64,000 nt of DNA, from positions 62,001 through 126,000 of the forward strand of contig CANREN010000003.1 in assembly GCA_947629705.1 (NCBI GenBank), read 5' to 3'. Numbering within the stretch: the stretch's first letter is position 1; the number at the start of each line of letters is the position of its first letter. A program made the translations under genes and the position numbers. Origin of the DNA: an uncultured Alistipes sp. GTDB lineage: Bacteria; Bacteroidota; Bacteroidia; Bacteroidales; Rikenellaceae. The notes below the pieces were generated by a model. It was not told where the DNA came from, did no database searches, and saw nothing but the letters and a program-made list of their open reading frames with translations. Positions 55,418 through 63,595 of this stretch are shown here, piece after piece.

Positions 55418-56608
55418 TTAAGGATTGTTCCCCCTGGATCCCTTGAAATCCGGGTACAAGCTAAAAAACTTTTCGAGAAAAGCCGCATATCCTGAAATTC
55501 CTTCTGAAATTTCATCGATCGTAATGAACTCATCCTTCCTGTGTGATCTGGAAGACTCTCCCGGGCCCATTTTGATCGCATCGCATCCGATGCGCATCCA
55601 GTCTGAAATGGTGGGGGATGAGAATGTACCGATGCCAAGCGCTTCGGCGCACACCAGCAGTGGAGAGTCCGGACTGGTCGCAGAGGAGCTGTTCCCCAGA
55701 TTCCTCGCCTCAAGCCTGCTTTTGCATATGGACCTGAGTTCATCGAGGATTTCCCTGTTCCCGTACATTTCAGTCGGCCGTATGTCAACTGTAAAGCTGC
55801 ACCTGTCCGGAATCACATTGTGTGCGCTTCCGGCCTCTATCTGCGTTACATTCATCCGTACCCTGCCCATGACAGGGGAGACCTTCACGAACTCATGGGC
55901 CCTCAGACCGGCGATATCATCAAGGGCGATATAAATGGCGTTGACCCCGTCTCCGCGTCCGGCATGCCCGCTGACACCCTCTGCCGTACCGTCGAGCACC
56001 AGAAGACCACGTTCCGAGGCGGCCGCCTTCATGCCGGTAGGTTCACCGATGACGGCCCATTCCGGCCTTGCTGCATGCTCTAATCCCGCAATCTCATTGA
56101 AATGCCCCCAGATCCATTCCATCCCGTGCGGGCCGGACCTCTCTTCCTCACAGCTGAGAACCAGAATCAGGTTCACAGGAAGTTCACTCCGGTAGAAATG
56201 CTTCATGACGGCAATCATCGACACCACCGAACCTCCGTCATCATTGCTGCCGAGGCCGCATATGACATTTTCAGTACCCTCCCCGAATACATCCATGACC
56301 CTGTCCGCTTCCGGGGAATAAGGGTCGAAACTGTATCCCTCACAGGGCGGTACGGTATCCAGATGCGCGGAAAGCATCACACTGCGCATCGACGGGCAGA
56401 AATTGGCGTTCACTGCCACGATATTGTTGTTCACCACAGTATGGCCTATGCCGCACCTCTCCAGAAAAGACGACACATGCCGGCAGACCGCATTCTCCCC
56501 GAATGACGGTGACGGTATCGCCACCATCTCCCGGAGCAGACCGGCGGCCTCTTCCGTAAGTCTGTCAAGCGTCTCCCCGTATAGCCTATTCCCAAATTTT
56601 TCTGTCAT
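55418..56608 (-). CDS. argE: ArgE/DapE-family N-acyl deacylase (arginine pathway)
   Basis: M20-family zinc amidohydrolase of 396 residues. Metal ligands lie in SAHLDTVPP, in GLGSNDDGGSVVSM (bridging Asp) and in SCEEERSGPHG (catalytic Glu pair). A dimerisation domain follows at about 190-300. In pathways using N-succinyl- or N-acetylornithine carbamoyltransferase this enzyme removes the acyl group from N-acylcitrulline, giving citrulline for ArgG. That substrate is inferred from its position between argB and argH and from the argF' type. Confidence 0.88.
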   Translation of the reverse strand: MTEKFGNRLYGETLDRLTEEAAGLLREMVAIPSPSFGENAVCRHVSSFLERCGIGHTVVNNNIVAVNANFCPSMRSVMLSAHLDTVPPCEGYSFDPYSPEADRVMDVFGEGTENVICGLGSNDDGGSVVSMIAVMKHFYRSELPVNLILVLSCEEERSGPHGMEWIWGHFNEIAGLEHAARPEWAVIGEPTGMKAAASERGLLVLDGTAEGVSGHAGRGDGVNAIYIALDDIAGLRAHEFVKVSPVMGRVRMNVTQIEAGSAHNVIPDRCSFTVDIRPTEMYGNREILDELRSICKSRLEARNLGNSSSATSPDSPLLVCAEALGIGTFSSPTISDWMRIGCDAIKMGPGESSRSHRKDEFITIDEISEGISGYAAFLEKFFSLYPDFKGSRGNNP

Positions 56609-56648
56609 ATATCAACGTTAGAAGGCTTCTTGAATTGCACGCGTTTCC

Positions 56649-57446
56649 CTATTTCCTGAGTACGGTCTGTATCCCGTTCCCGAGACCGTCCGAGTTCCTT
56701 ATGGTCACGCTCCTTACCCCGGAGGCTATTGCCCTGAATGCATTCTCGAGCTTCGGCAGCATCCCGTCGGCCACCGTCCCCTCTTCCTTCAGTTTCCTGA
56801 ATGACTCCGGTGTGATTTCTCGGATAAGGCTCGACGGGTCATTCACATCGGCAAGCACACCATTTTTCTCGAAACAGTATATCAGGTCGGCAGGTACGTA
56901 TGACGAAAGGCTCACTGCGATTGCTGATGCTACAGTATCCGCATTGGTGTTCAGCAGACTGCCTTTCCCGTCACATGTTATTGCACAGAATACGGGAGTA
57001 TATCCGTTTCCCGTCAGTCCCATGATGAACGGAGCGTCCACCCCTTCCGGATCGATGTCGCCCACATGACCGTAGTCGATTACGGAACCTGCACTCTCCA
57101 CATACACCGGCGGCCTTCTTCGTGCCGTCACTGACCTGCCGTCCGCGCCGGACAGTCCTATCGCATTGCAGCCGTATTTCTGCAGCAGTGCGACAATGCT
57201 TTTGTTGCACCATCCTGCATATACCATGGTAACCGTTTTCAGTGTCTCGCTGTCTGTAACCCTTCGTCCGGCCACCATGACCGGTTCCATCCCCAGACTG
57301 CGCTGCATCCTTCCTGCCATGGCGCCTCCGCCATGTACCAGGACCTTCGGCCCCGGCAGCACGGAAAACTCTCTGACGAACTTTTCCAGCCTCTCGGGGC
57401 TGTCCACTACATGCCCGCCTATCTTGAATACACGGATGCCGTCCAT
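56649..57446 (-). CDS. argB: N-acylglutamate kinase
   Basis: Phosphorylates the gamma-carboxyl of N-acetyl- or N-succinylglutamate. The 265-residue amino acid kinase begins with VFKIGGHVVDS and has LVHGGGAMAGRMQRSLGMEP (nucleotide and substrate glycine loop). NTNADTVASAIAVSL and DGMLPKLENAFRAI (the family end with catalytic Lys) follow. Because the carbamoyltransferase next door is the succinyl type, N-succinylglutamate is the likely substrate. It lies 8 bases after argF'. Confidence 0.92.
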   Translation of the reverse strand: MDGIRVFKIGGHVVDSPERLEKFVREFSVLPGPKVLVHGGGAMAGRMQRSLGMEPVMVAGRRVTDSETLKTVTMVYAGWCNKSIVALLQKYGCNAIGLSGADGRSVTARRRPPVYVESAGSVIDYGHVGDIDPEGVDAPFIMGLTGNGYTPVFCAITCDGKGSLLNTNADTVASAIAVSLSSYVPADLIYCFEKNGVLADVNDPSSLIREITPESFRKLKEEGTVADGMLPKLENAFRAIASGVRSVTIRNSDGLGNGIQTVLRK

Positions 57447-57454
57447 TGTCCAAT

Positions 57455-58408
57455 TTACAGAGATAGCAGAATTTCCTTCAGTACGGTCTGTGCGGAAACG
57501 ACCCTGTTGGCTGCTTCCGGTATTACGATTGACTGCGGGCTCTCAATCACATCATCAGTCACAATCATGTTCCTTCTTACAGGAAGGCAGTGCATGAAGA
57601 ACGCATTGTCGGTCAATGCCATCTTCTCGCTGTCCACAGTCCATGAACGGTCCATGCTCAACACCTTGCCGTAATTGTCGCCGGCAAATGCGGCCCAGTT
57701 CTTGGCATAGATGAAGTCGGCCCCTTCAAATGCCTTTTTCTGGTTATATTCAACTTTTGCGTTTCCGACAAATTCAGGAGCCAGCTCATATCCTTCCGGA
57801 TGCGTTATTACGAATTCGCAGTCCATCATGTTCATCCCTTCGGCGAACGAATTCGGGACAGCCTGCGGCAGGGCCTTCGGATGCGGAGCCCATGTCATTA
57901 CCACCTTCGGCCGCTCCTTCTTCCTGTACTCCTCGATTGTAATCATATCTGCAAATGTCTGCAGCGGATGTCTTGTGGCTGCCTCCATGCTGAAAACAGG
58001 CTTCCCGGAGTATCGGATGAACTGCTCAAGTATCTTTTCCGTATAGTCATCCTCCCTGTTTTCGAAACGGGCGAAAGACCTCACTCCAATCACATCGCAA
58101 TAGCATCCCATAACAGGAATGGCCTCTAAAAGATGTTCCGGTCTGTCTCCGTCCATGACTACGCCCCTTTCTGTCTCCAGTTTCCAGGCCCCCTGGTTGA
58201 CATCGAGCACAATCACATTCATCCCGAGATTCATAGCCGCCTTCTGGGTGCTCAACCTCGTCCTGAGACTTGAGTTGAAGAACAGCATCAGGAGTGTCCT
58301 GTTCCGGCCCAGTTCCTGATCCGCAAAAGGATTCTCCTTCGCATATTTCGCCTTGGCAAAAGCCTCTTTCAGCTCGCCCAGTTGTCTGACCGATGTGAAG
58401 TGTCTCAT
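57455..58408 (-). CDS. argF': N-succinylornithine carbamoyltransferase
   Basis: Transfers the carbamoyl group to N-succinylornithine. The 317-residue transcarbamylase has the carbamoyl-phosphate loop SSLRTRLSTQ, FSMEAATRHPLQ, and the closing HCLPVRR. The sequence closely follows the Bacteroides fragilis enzyme. Residue 90 is Pro (in GDRPEHLLEA), the residue reported to select succinyl over acetyl substrate (acetyl enzymes have Glu there). It is first of the argF'-argB-argE-mgsA remnant-argH run and has a promoter and operator-like motif upstream. Confidence 0.94.
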   Translation of the reverse strand: MRHFTSVRQLGELKEAFAKAKYAKENPFADQELGRNRTLLMLFFNSSLRTRLSTQKAAMNLGMNVIVLDVNQGAWKLETERGVVMDGDRPEHLLEAIPVMGCYCDVIGVRSFARFENREDDYTEKILEQFIRYSGKPVFSMEAATRHPLQTFADMITIEEYRKKERPKVVMTWAPHPKALPQAVPNSFAEGMNMMDCEFVITHPEGYELAPEFVGNAKVEYNQKKAFEGADFIYAKNWAAFAGDNYGKVLSMDRSWTVDSEKMALTDNAFFMHCLPVRRNMIVTDDVIESPQSIVIPEAANRVVSAQTVLKEILLSL

Positions 58409-58446
58409 ATTCCGCTTAAATTTTCAAGTGTTTTGGATGCTGTTTG

Positions 58447-58460
58447 GAATTTTGTCAAAA
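58447..58460. promoter_or_regulatory. Shared operator-like motif, argF' copy
   Basis: GAATTTTGTCAAAA, with the 11-bp palindromic core TTTTGTCAAAA. It lies about 40-50 bp before argF' and just downstream of the predicted transcription start, a place suited to repression. An identical 14-mer precedes argD. Confidence 0.55.
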
Positions 58461-58477
58461 ATCCGAACGGTTTTCTT

Positions 58478-58507
58478 AAAAGTTATTTAATATATTGATA
58501 TAAGCAA
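58478..58507 (-). promoter_or_regulatory. argF' operon promoter
   Basis: On the reverse strand TTG (58505-58507), exactly 19 bp, then TAACTTTT (58478-58485), which differs from TAnnTTTG only in the last base. The surrounding gap is strongly AT-rich. Confidence 0.6.
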
Positions 58508-58517
58508 CCATAATTTC

Positions 58518-59681
58518 CTATCTGTCCGCTTTGGCGGCTCCGCCCTCTTCGGCAAGCGACCTGAAAGCCTCCACAAATGACGCGGCTGTCTGCTCTGATA
58601 TCGTAAGTGAGGGAAGCAGCCTTATCACCCGGGCGCCGGCCGCTCCGGTAAAGAAATGCTTTTCAAAAAGGAGCCTGTCCCTCATGTCCTCATGGCCGTC
58701 TTCCAGTTCAAGGCCGATCATAAGTCCCCGTCCGCGATATTCCCTGATAGGGTACAGCGGCTTTCCGCCGGGGCAAAGTTCCTTTCTGAAAAATTCCCCG
58801 ACCTTTGCTGCGTTTTCCACAAGATGCTCGTTTTCTATTATGTCGAGCACGGCAAGCGCGGCGGTGCAGACCAGATGGTTCCCTCCGAAGGTCGTTCCCA
58901 GCATCCCGTACCTGGCTTCTACAGCAGGGCTTATCAGCACGCCGCCAATCGGTAAACCGTTGGCCATACCTTTGGCGACAGTCACGATATCAGCCCTTAT
59001 GCCGCAGTGCCGGTGCGCAAAGAACATTCCCGTCCTTCCGTATCCGGACTGTATCTCATCAAGGATGAGCAGGCTCCCATACCTGTCGCAGGCATCACGC
59101 AGGCCCTTGAGAAAATCCGCTGACGGCTCATGTATGCCGGACACACCCTGAATGCCCTCCACGATGACGCCGGCATATTCGCCGGATTTCAGCTCCTCTT
59201 CCGCAGATCCGATATCATTGAAAGGAACACAGGTGACCTTGTGGGCCGAATTGAACGGCGAACGCAACGCCGCATTGTCCGTCACGGCCACCGCACCGGA
59301 AGTCCTGCCGTGGAATGCTTTTGAGAAACACATGATCCTGCTTCTTCCCGTATGGAAAGAGGCCAGTTTAAGTGCGTTTTCGTTCGCTTCGGCGCCGCTG
59401 TTGCACAGGAACAGCGAATAGTCATCATATCCGCTTGCCTTCCCGAGCCTGGACGCAAGTTCCCTCTGCAATGAATTCTGCACCGCATTCGAATAGAACC
59501 CCAGTTTTCCCAGCTGTTCCCTGATCATGGCGACATAGTGCGGGTGGCAATGTCCCACGGAAATCACTGCATGTCCCCCGTACAGGTCGGTATATTCCAC
59601 ACCATTACTGTCCCAAAGCGTGGTCCCGAGTCCCCTGACAGGCTCTATGTCCCATAATTTATATACTTTGAACAAATCCAT
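58518..59681 (-). CDS. argD: N-acylornithine aminotransferase
   Basis: PLP enzyme of 387 residues that makes N-acetyl- or N-succinylornithine from the semialdehyde and glutamate. Class III aminotransferase motifs are GGHAVISVGH, NSGAEANENALKLA, LILDEIQSGYGRTG and the PLP lysine in VAKGMANGLPIGG. The start at 59681 (MDLFKVYKLWD) is chosen because AAGGAGAG lies 8 bases upstream and homologues begin there; a longer frame from 59720 crosses the operator-like motif. It follows argC after a 175-bp gap that holds that motif and no gene. Confidence 0.93.
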   Translation of the reverse strand: MDLFKVYKLWDIEPVRGLGTTLWDSNGVEYTDLYGGHAVISVGHCHPHYVAMIREQLGKLGFYSNAVQNSLQRELASRLGKASGYDDYSLFLCNSGAEANENALKLASFHTGRSRIMCFSKAFHGRTSGAVAVTDNAALRSPFNSAHKVTCVPFNDIGSAEEELKSGEYAGVIVEGIQGVSGIHEPSADFLKGLRDACDRYGSLLILDEIQSGYGRTGMFFAHRHCGIRADIVTVAKGMANGLPIGGVLISPAVEARYGMLGTTFGGNHLVCTAALAVLDIIENEHLVENAAKVGEFFRKELCPGGKPLYPIREYRGRGLMIGLELEDGHEDMRDRLLFEKHFFTGAAGARVIRLLPSLTISEQTAASFVEAFRSLAEEGGAAKADR

Positions 59682-59708
59682 AATATCGCTCTCCTTATTA
59701 AGTTGTTC

Positions 59709-59722
59709 GAATTTTGTCAAAA
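59709..59722. promoter_or_regulatory. Shared operator-like motif, argD copy
   Basis: GAATTTTGTCAAAA, identical over 14 bp to the copy upstream of argF', located 28-41 bp before the argD start. The core TTTTGTCAAAA is a perfect 11-bp palindrome around one base. Confidence 0.55.
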
Positions 59723-59856
59723 CCCCTTTATGGCTTTTTCAGATCCCGCTTTCCATTTGGTTTTCAGTCAGATGGCTCTGTTATCCTTTTAAGGAGGGTG
59801 AAACCCCGGCTGCGGAAATGTCTCGCCTTCGATTCACCGCCGAACAGGGAAAATCA

Positions 59857-60831
59857 TCAGAATGCCGAAGGCTTCAGTTTGAGCCCGGCCGTCTCCGGAA
59901 AACCGAACATCAGGTTCATGTTCTGGACCGCCTGCCCGGAAGCCCCCTTGATCAGATTGTCTATCGCGGAACTGATATGCACATAGTCCCCGTGAACCTC
60001 CGTATGCAAAAGAGCCTTGTTGGTGTTGGTCACCTCCTTGAGCGAGATTCCGGCATCGGAATGGAATACAAAAGGGGAGGCAGCGTAATAGTCCCTGAAA
60101 AGTCCGGCATAGTCCTCCGATGACATTCCCCGGCATGCCCTCGTATATACACTCGCGAAAATTCCCCTTGTGAAGTCTCCGCGCACAGGCACGAAATTCA
60201 CCACAGGCTCCCTTCCCGCCAACTTTCCCAGATTCTTTCTGATTTCACCCAGATGCTGGTGGGAGAAAAGCTTGTATATGGAGATATTGTTGTCCCTCCA
60301 GCTGAAATGAGTCGTCTCCCCAGGCTTCTTTCCGGCACCGGTCGACCCGGTAATCGCAGTGACATGCACTTCATCCGATATCATACCTCCGGATGCCAGA
60401 GGAAGCAGGGCCAGCTGTATGGCCGTAGCGAAACATCCGGGATTGGCCACATCGTGCGCTTTCCTGATTTCATCCCGCGAGCATTCGCAAAGCCCGTAGA
60501 CGAAATCACGTCCGGCATAATGGCTCTCGATCCTGAAGTCATTCCCGAGGTCAATGATCCTGCAATCGGGAGAAATGTCATGGCTGTCAAGAAATTCCCT
60601 CGAAATCCCATGCCCCAGGCAAAGGAAGAGCACATCCGGACGGTTGAGTCCGGTTCCGAACCTGATGTCCGTTTCCCCGATAAGGTCCCGGTGGACATCC
60701 GCTACCGAGCGTCCTTCGGACGATGTCGTGGTTGCAGCCACAATCTCAACATCGGGATGGTTGAGAAGAATCCTGAACAGCTCCCCTCCGGTATATCCGG
60801 TACCTCCTGCTATTGCAGCCCTGATCTTCAT
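59857..60831 (-). CDS. argC: N-acyl-gamma-glutamyl-phosphate reductase
   Basis: NADPH-dependent reductase of 324 residues. The Rossmann start AAIAGGTGYTGGELFRILLNHP is followed by the catalytic Cys in ANPGCFATAIQLALLPL. GSTGAGKKPG and the late His region (FVPVRGDFTRGIF) complete the family pattern. The start at 60831 is preferred (family start, AAGGAG 10 bases upstream), though an ATG at 60849 overlapping the argG stop is open. It is the third gene of the acyltransferase-argG-argC run. Confidence 0.94.
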   Translation of the reverse strand: MKIRAAIAGGTGYTGGELFRILLNHPDVEIVAATTTSSEGRSVADVHRDLIGETDIRFGTGLNRPDVLFLCLGHGISREFLDSHDISPDCRIIDLGNDFRIESHYAGRDFVYGLCECSRDEIRKAHDVANPGCFATAIQLALLPLASGGMISDEVHVTAITGSTGAGKKPGETTHFSWRDNNISIYKLFSHQHLGEIRKNLGKLAGREPVVNFVPVRGDFTRGIFASVYTRACRGMSSEDYAGLFRDYYAASPFVFHSDAGISLKEVTNTNKALLHTEVHGDYVHISSAIDNLIKGASGQAVQNMNLMFGFPETAGLKLKPSAF

Positions 60832-60845
60832 CCTCCTGTCTCCTT

Positions 60846-62042
60846 TCATTCTTCGGACTTGCCGTTGACGCTGTAGTATATTTTCAGAGGGTTGGCCAGC
60901 ACCTTCGTGAACCCTACCACATCCTGTCCTGTATATGATTTGTTTATCTCACCGTAGGCCCCGAACTTCGAACTCATCAGGTCATGGCTGCTTGTACACC
61001 CCAGTACTGCGAAATGGTACGGCATCAGCGCCACCTCCACCTCTCCGGTCACATGCTGCTCGATGCTGTCCATCATGGCCTCCATATCCCTCATCACCGG
61101 GTCCAGATACATGGCTTCATGCATCTGTTGTCCGTACCATCCTGCAATCTGGTCTTTCCAGTACAGCTGTCCCTTTGTGAGCACATGCTTCTCAAGGAGA
61201 TGGTGCGCCTTGATGATGATCAGCGGTGCAGCAGCCTCGAATCCGACCCTGCCCTTTATCCCTATGATGGTATCTCCCACATGGATATCTCTTCCTATGC
61301 CATATGGCGCGGCAACGCTCCGTACGGCCTTTATCACCTCCACAGGGCTCTTTTCCGTACCGTTGAACGATACCGGTTCGCCTTTCCGGAAACCGATCCT
61401 GATATGTACCGGTTCTGTGGCGGCAGCCTTGGTCGGATATGCCTCTTCCGGAAGATATCCGTCTGATGACAGTGTCTCCACGCCTCCGATGCTCGTGCCC
61501 CAAAGTCCCTGGTTTATGGAATACCTGGCCTTTTCCCATGAGAAATCGAATCCGTGTGATATCAGATAGTCGATTTCCTCCTGCCTTGTCGAACCGAGCT
61601 CCCTGACAGGTGCAATGATATTTACATCAGGTGCGAGTATCTCGAAGACAATGTCGAACCTCACCTGGTCGTTGCCCGCCCCTGTACTTCCGTGTGCGAC
61701 ATTGGATGCTCCTGTTTCCCTCACATATTTGAGGACCTCGAGTGCCTGGAACACCCTTTCGGAACTTACGGACAGCGGATAGGCGGCGTTTTTCAGTATA
61801 TTGCCGAAAATCAGGTATCTGATGCCTTTCCTGTAATATGTTTCGGAAGCATCGACGGTCTTGTGGGAGACCGCACCGAGTGAAATGGCCCTTTCCCCGA
61901 TTGCCTTTGCCTCCGCTTCGGAGAATCCGCCTGTGTTTACCATGATTGTATGCACTTCCAGCCCCTTTTCGTTCGTTAGGTACGGGACGCAGAAGGAAGT
62001 GTCCAGTCCGCCGCTGAAGGCGAGTACGACCTTGTTGTTCAT
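60846..62042 (-). CDS. argG: Argininosuccinate synthase
   Basis: Joins citrulline and aspartate using ATP, 398 residues. The N-type ATP pyrophosphatase loop AFSGGLDTSF is near the start. HGSTGAGNDQVRFD and the C-terminal YGQQMHEAMYLDPVMRDMEA region are typical of ArgG. The first four bases overlap the stop of the upstream acyltransferase (ATGA), so translation is coupled. Confidence 0.95.
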   Translation of the reverse strand: MNNKVVLAFSGGLDTSFCVPYLTNEKGLEVHTIMVNTGGFSEAEAKAIGERAISLGAVSHKTVDASETYYRKGIRYLIFGNILKNAAYPLSVSSERVFQALEVLKYVRETGASNVAHGSTGAGNDQVRFDIVFEILAPDVNIIAPVRELGSTRQEEIDYLISHGFDFSWEKARYSINQGLWGTSIGGVETLSSDGYLPEEAYPTKAAATEPVHIRIGFRKGEPVSFNGTEKSPVEVIKAVRSVAAPYGIGRDIHVGDTIIGIKGRVGFEAAAPLIIIKAHHLLEKHVLTKGQLYWKDQIAGWYGQQMHEAMYLDPVMRDMEAMMDSIEQHVTGEVEVALMPYHFAVLGCTSSHDLMSSKFGAYGEINKSYTGQDVVGFTKVLANPLKIYYSVNGKSEE

Positions 62043-62656
62043 ATCGCTATTGTTTTTCTGATGTTTTCATTTTCCGTATTATTGTTGCCAGTCTGCATTT
62101 TCAGTGCGGCGCTTTCCGCCTGATGCTCTTCCGGATCATACAGGAGGCCGGTGCAAAGGCACATGCGGTACTGGTTATTCTCCAGAATGTTGAAGTTCCT
62201 GCATCCCTGGCACCCCTTCCAGAATTCGGGGTCATGCGTAAGTTCCGAAAAAGGAACCGGTCTGAATCCCAGGTCATGATTCATCTTCATTACAGCCGCA
62301 CCTGTCGTGATACTGAATATCTTTGCATCCGGATACAGTTTCCTCGAAAGCCTGAATATCCTTTCCTTGATCCTTTTGGCCAGTCCCAGCCCCCGGAACT
62401 GGTGTGCCACTATAAGACCGGAATTCGCGACATACTTCTTGCCTCCCCATGTTTCGATGTAGGAGAATCCGGCGAATTTTCCCTCTTCAGTCACGGCGAT
62501 GACGGCCTTGCCGGCAATCATCTTCTCAATGACATATTCTGGGGTCCTTCTGGCGATTCCTGTTCCCCTTTCCCTTGCGGAAACGAACATTTCCAAGCAG
62601 ATTTCGTCCGCATACACAGCGTGGCTCTCATCGGCCACCATTACATCAATTTTCAT
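62039..62656 (-). CDS. GNAT acyltransferase, probable N-acylglutamate synthase
   Basis: A 205-residue GNAT protein with the acetyl-CoA loop VAHQFRGLGLAKRI and a Cys-rich end (CQGCRNFN, MCLCTGLLYDPEEH). It is first in the argG-argC-argD run. From memory, the Bacteroides gene in the same place upstream of argG was linked by mutant fitness data to N-succinylglutamate synthesis, the missing first step. That role fits the succinyl-type carbamoyltransferase here. The start at 62656 was taken because it begins the fold; a longer reading would need a TTG start. Confidence 0.75.
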   Translation of the reverse strand: MKIDVMVADESHAVYADEICLEMFVSARERGTGIARRTPEYVIEKMIAGKAVIAVTEEGKFAGFSYIETWGGKKYVANSGLIVAHQFRGLGLAKRIKERIFRLSRKLYPDAKIFSITTGAAVMKMNHDLGFRPVPFSELTHDPEFWKGCQGCRNFNILENNQYRMCLCTGLLYDPEEHQAESAALKMQTGNNNTENENIRKTIAI

Positions 62657-62869
62657 TTGACGTAGCAATAATTTTGATATGGATTGTCCCTTACAGGTTG
62701 ACGTTATCATCCGAACGGCAAGACAAACCTTGATTGTCAATTGCAATTGGGAGGGAAATGCTCAAAGGCCCCTCCTATAGTCGGACTAAAGAATAGGCCA
62801 CTACAGCATGGTGTCGGACGACCCATGACTGCGTGAATTGAGGATATATACTACCTATTACTGTCATAA
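62657..62869 (-). promoter_or_regulatory. Long leader of the argG operon with a 30-residue open frame
   Basis: About 213 bases from the predicted transcription start. A 30-codon frame (62775-62867, reverse strand) starts within 3 bases of that start site and ends VVAYSLVRL. It contains two Arg codons, both CGA, one of them two codons from the stop. Directly after its stop, GGAGGG and CCCTCC form a 6-bp stem. TTGTCAA, a weak form of the arg motif, is at 62734-62740. This looks like a leader-peptide control region but no T-run terminator is seen. Confidence 0.4.
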
Positions 62870-62875
62870 TCGTTG

Positions 62876-62883
62876 CAAAGGTA
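62876..62883 (-). promoter_or_regulatory. -7 box TACCTTTG, argG operon promoter
   Basis: Reverse-strand match to TAnnTTTG. A TTAG about 21 bp upstream could serve as a poor -33. Confidence 0.55.
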
Positions 62884-62953
62884 AGCATAAATGTCAATTA
62901 ATCGCTAACTTTACCGAAAAATTTTTAGAGCCTTGAAAAGGAGGAAACGGCCG

Positions 62954-63163
62954 ATGTCCGGGTATCCGGACTACATAGGAAAATAAAGGGCCTTCCTTGT
63001 AAGGAGGCGCAGACATGTCATCTATCTAAATGACAACGAGATGGTTGTTATAGCGCAGTCTTGCGAACGCTTCGGCGTCCGCAGGGATTCCGCTATTGAC
63101 CGTGAGATTCTGATGGAGAAGATACTTGCAGAACTGGACAATAATCCTCCTGCCCTTTTCTGA
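62954..63163 (+). pseudogene. Ribbon-helix-helix-like accessory gene with in-frame stop
   Basis: A GGAGG site precedes ATG at 62954, which reads MSGYPDYIGK and then TAA at 62984. The same frame continues to 63163: RRRHVIYLNDNEMVVIAQSC, then DSAIDREILMEKILAEL and an ALF end. Basic residues, a VIYLND strand and two helices resemble small relaxosome or mobilisation accessory proteins of Bacteroidota mobile elements. An internal ATG at 63041 could still make 40 residues. Family assignment is by resemblance only. Confidence 0.5.
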
Positions 63164-63565
63164 ATCGGAATTCAGCTGGCAAATTTCAATTGCATAGGGA
63201 AGCAATCGCCCTCGTCGCCTTGTATTGGTTCCCCGACACGGCCGCTTGTTTGCTGCATGTCCCCATGCAGGTGTGGGGCATTGTTTATTTGTATTCGGGC
63301 TTGCCAGAGCCTCTCACTAAATAAACCGATCGAGTTCCACGTTTGAACCGTTGCTATCATCGTAAATTCCTGAACTATAATTATTATATTCAGCATAAGC
63401 AGTTGGATGATACCGCAAAGATCCCTTGATAATAAGGAATTAAAAACGGTAGTTGATTTCTGTACCGCTAAGGATGGGGGGCTTGTCGCCGTAGTACTCA
63501 CATTGGATTCCGGTTCGGTAACCAAATAAATAATATAGTTACCGAAGCATAATATAACTTTTCCC
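63164..63565. other. Intergenic stretch, no firm gene
   Basis: About 400 bp, increasingly AT-rich to the right. Open frames on either strand are short or compositionally odd, for example a Cys-rich reading at 63164-63340. No hairpin terminator, tRNA or clear promoter was found except the -7 box at its right end. Confidence 0.4.
63407..63529 (+). CDS. Possible 40-residue small protein
   Basis: ATG to TAA reading that begins MIPQRSLDNKELKTVVDFC and ends LTLDSGSVTK. It has balanced, protein-like composition, unlike neighbouring frames, but no ribosome site or promoter is evident, and stops lie close upstream in the same frame. It may be the end of a decayed larger gene. Confidence 0.2.
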   Translation: MIPQRSLDNKELKTVVDFCTAKDGGLVAVVLTLDSGSVTK

Positions 63566-63573
63566 TATCTTTG
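63566..63573 (+). promoter_or_regulatory. -7 box TATCTTTG before the ATPase remnant
   Basis: Matches TAnnTTTG 22 bp before the ATG at 63596; -33 not clear. Confidence 0.5.
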
Positions 63574-63595
63574 TGTAAAGATTAATAGTTATAGT

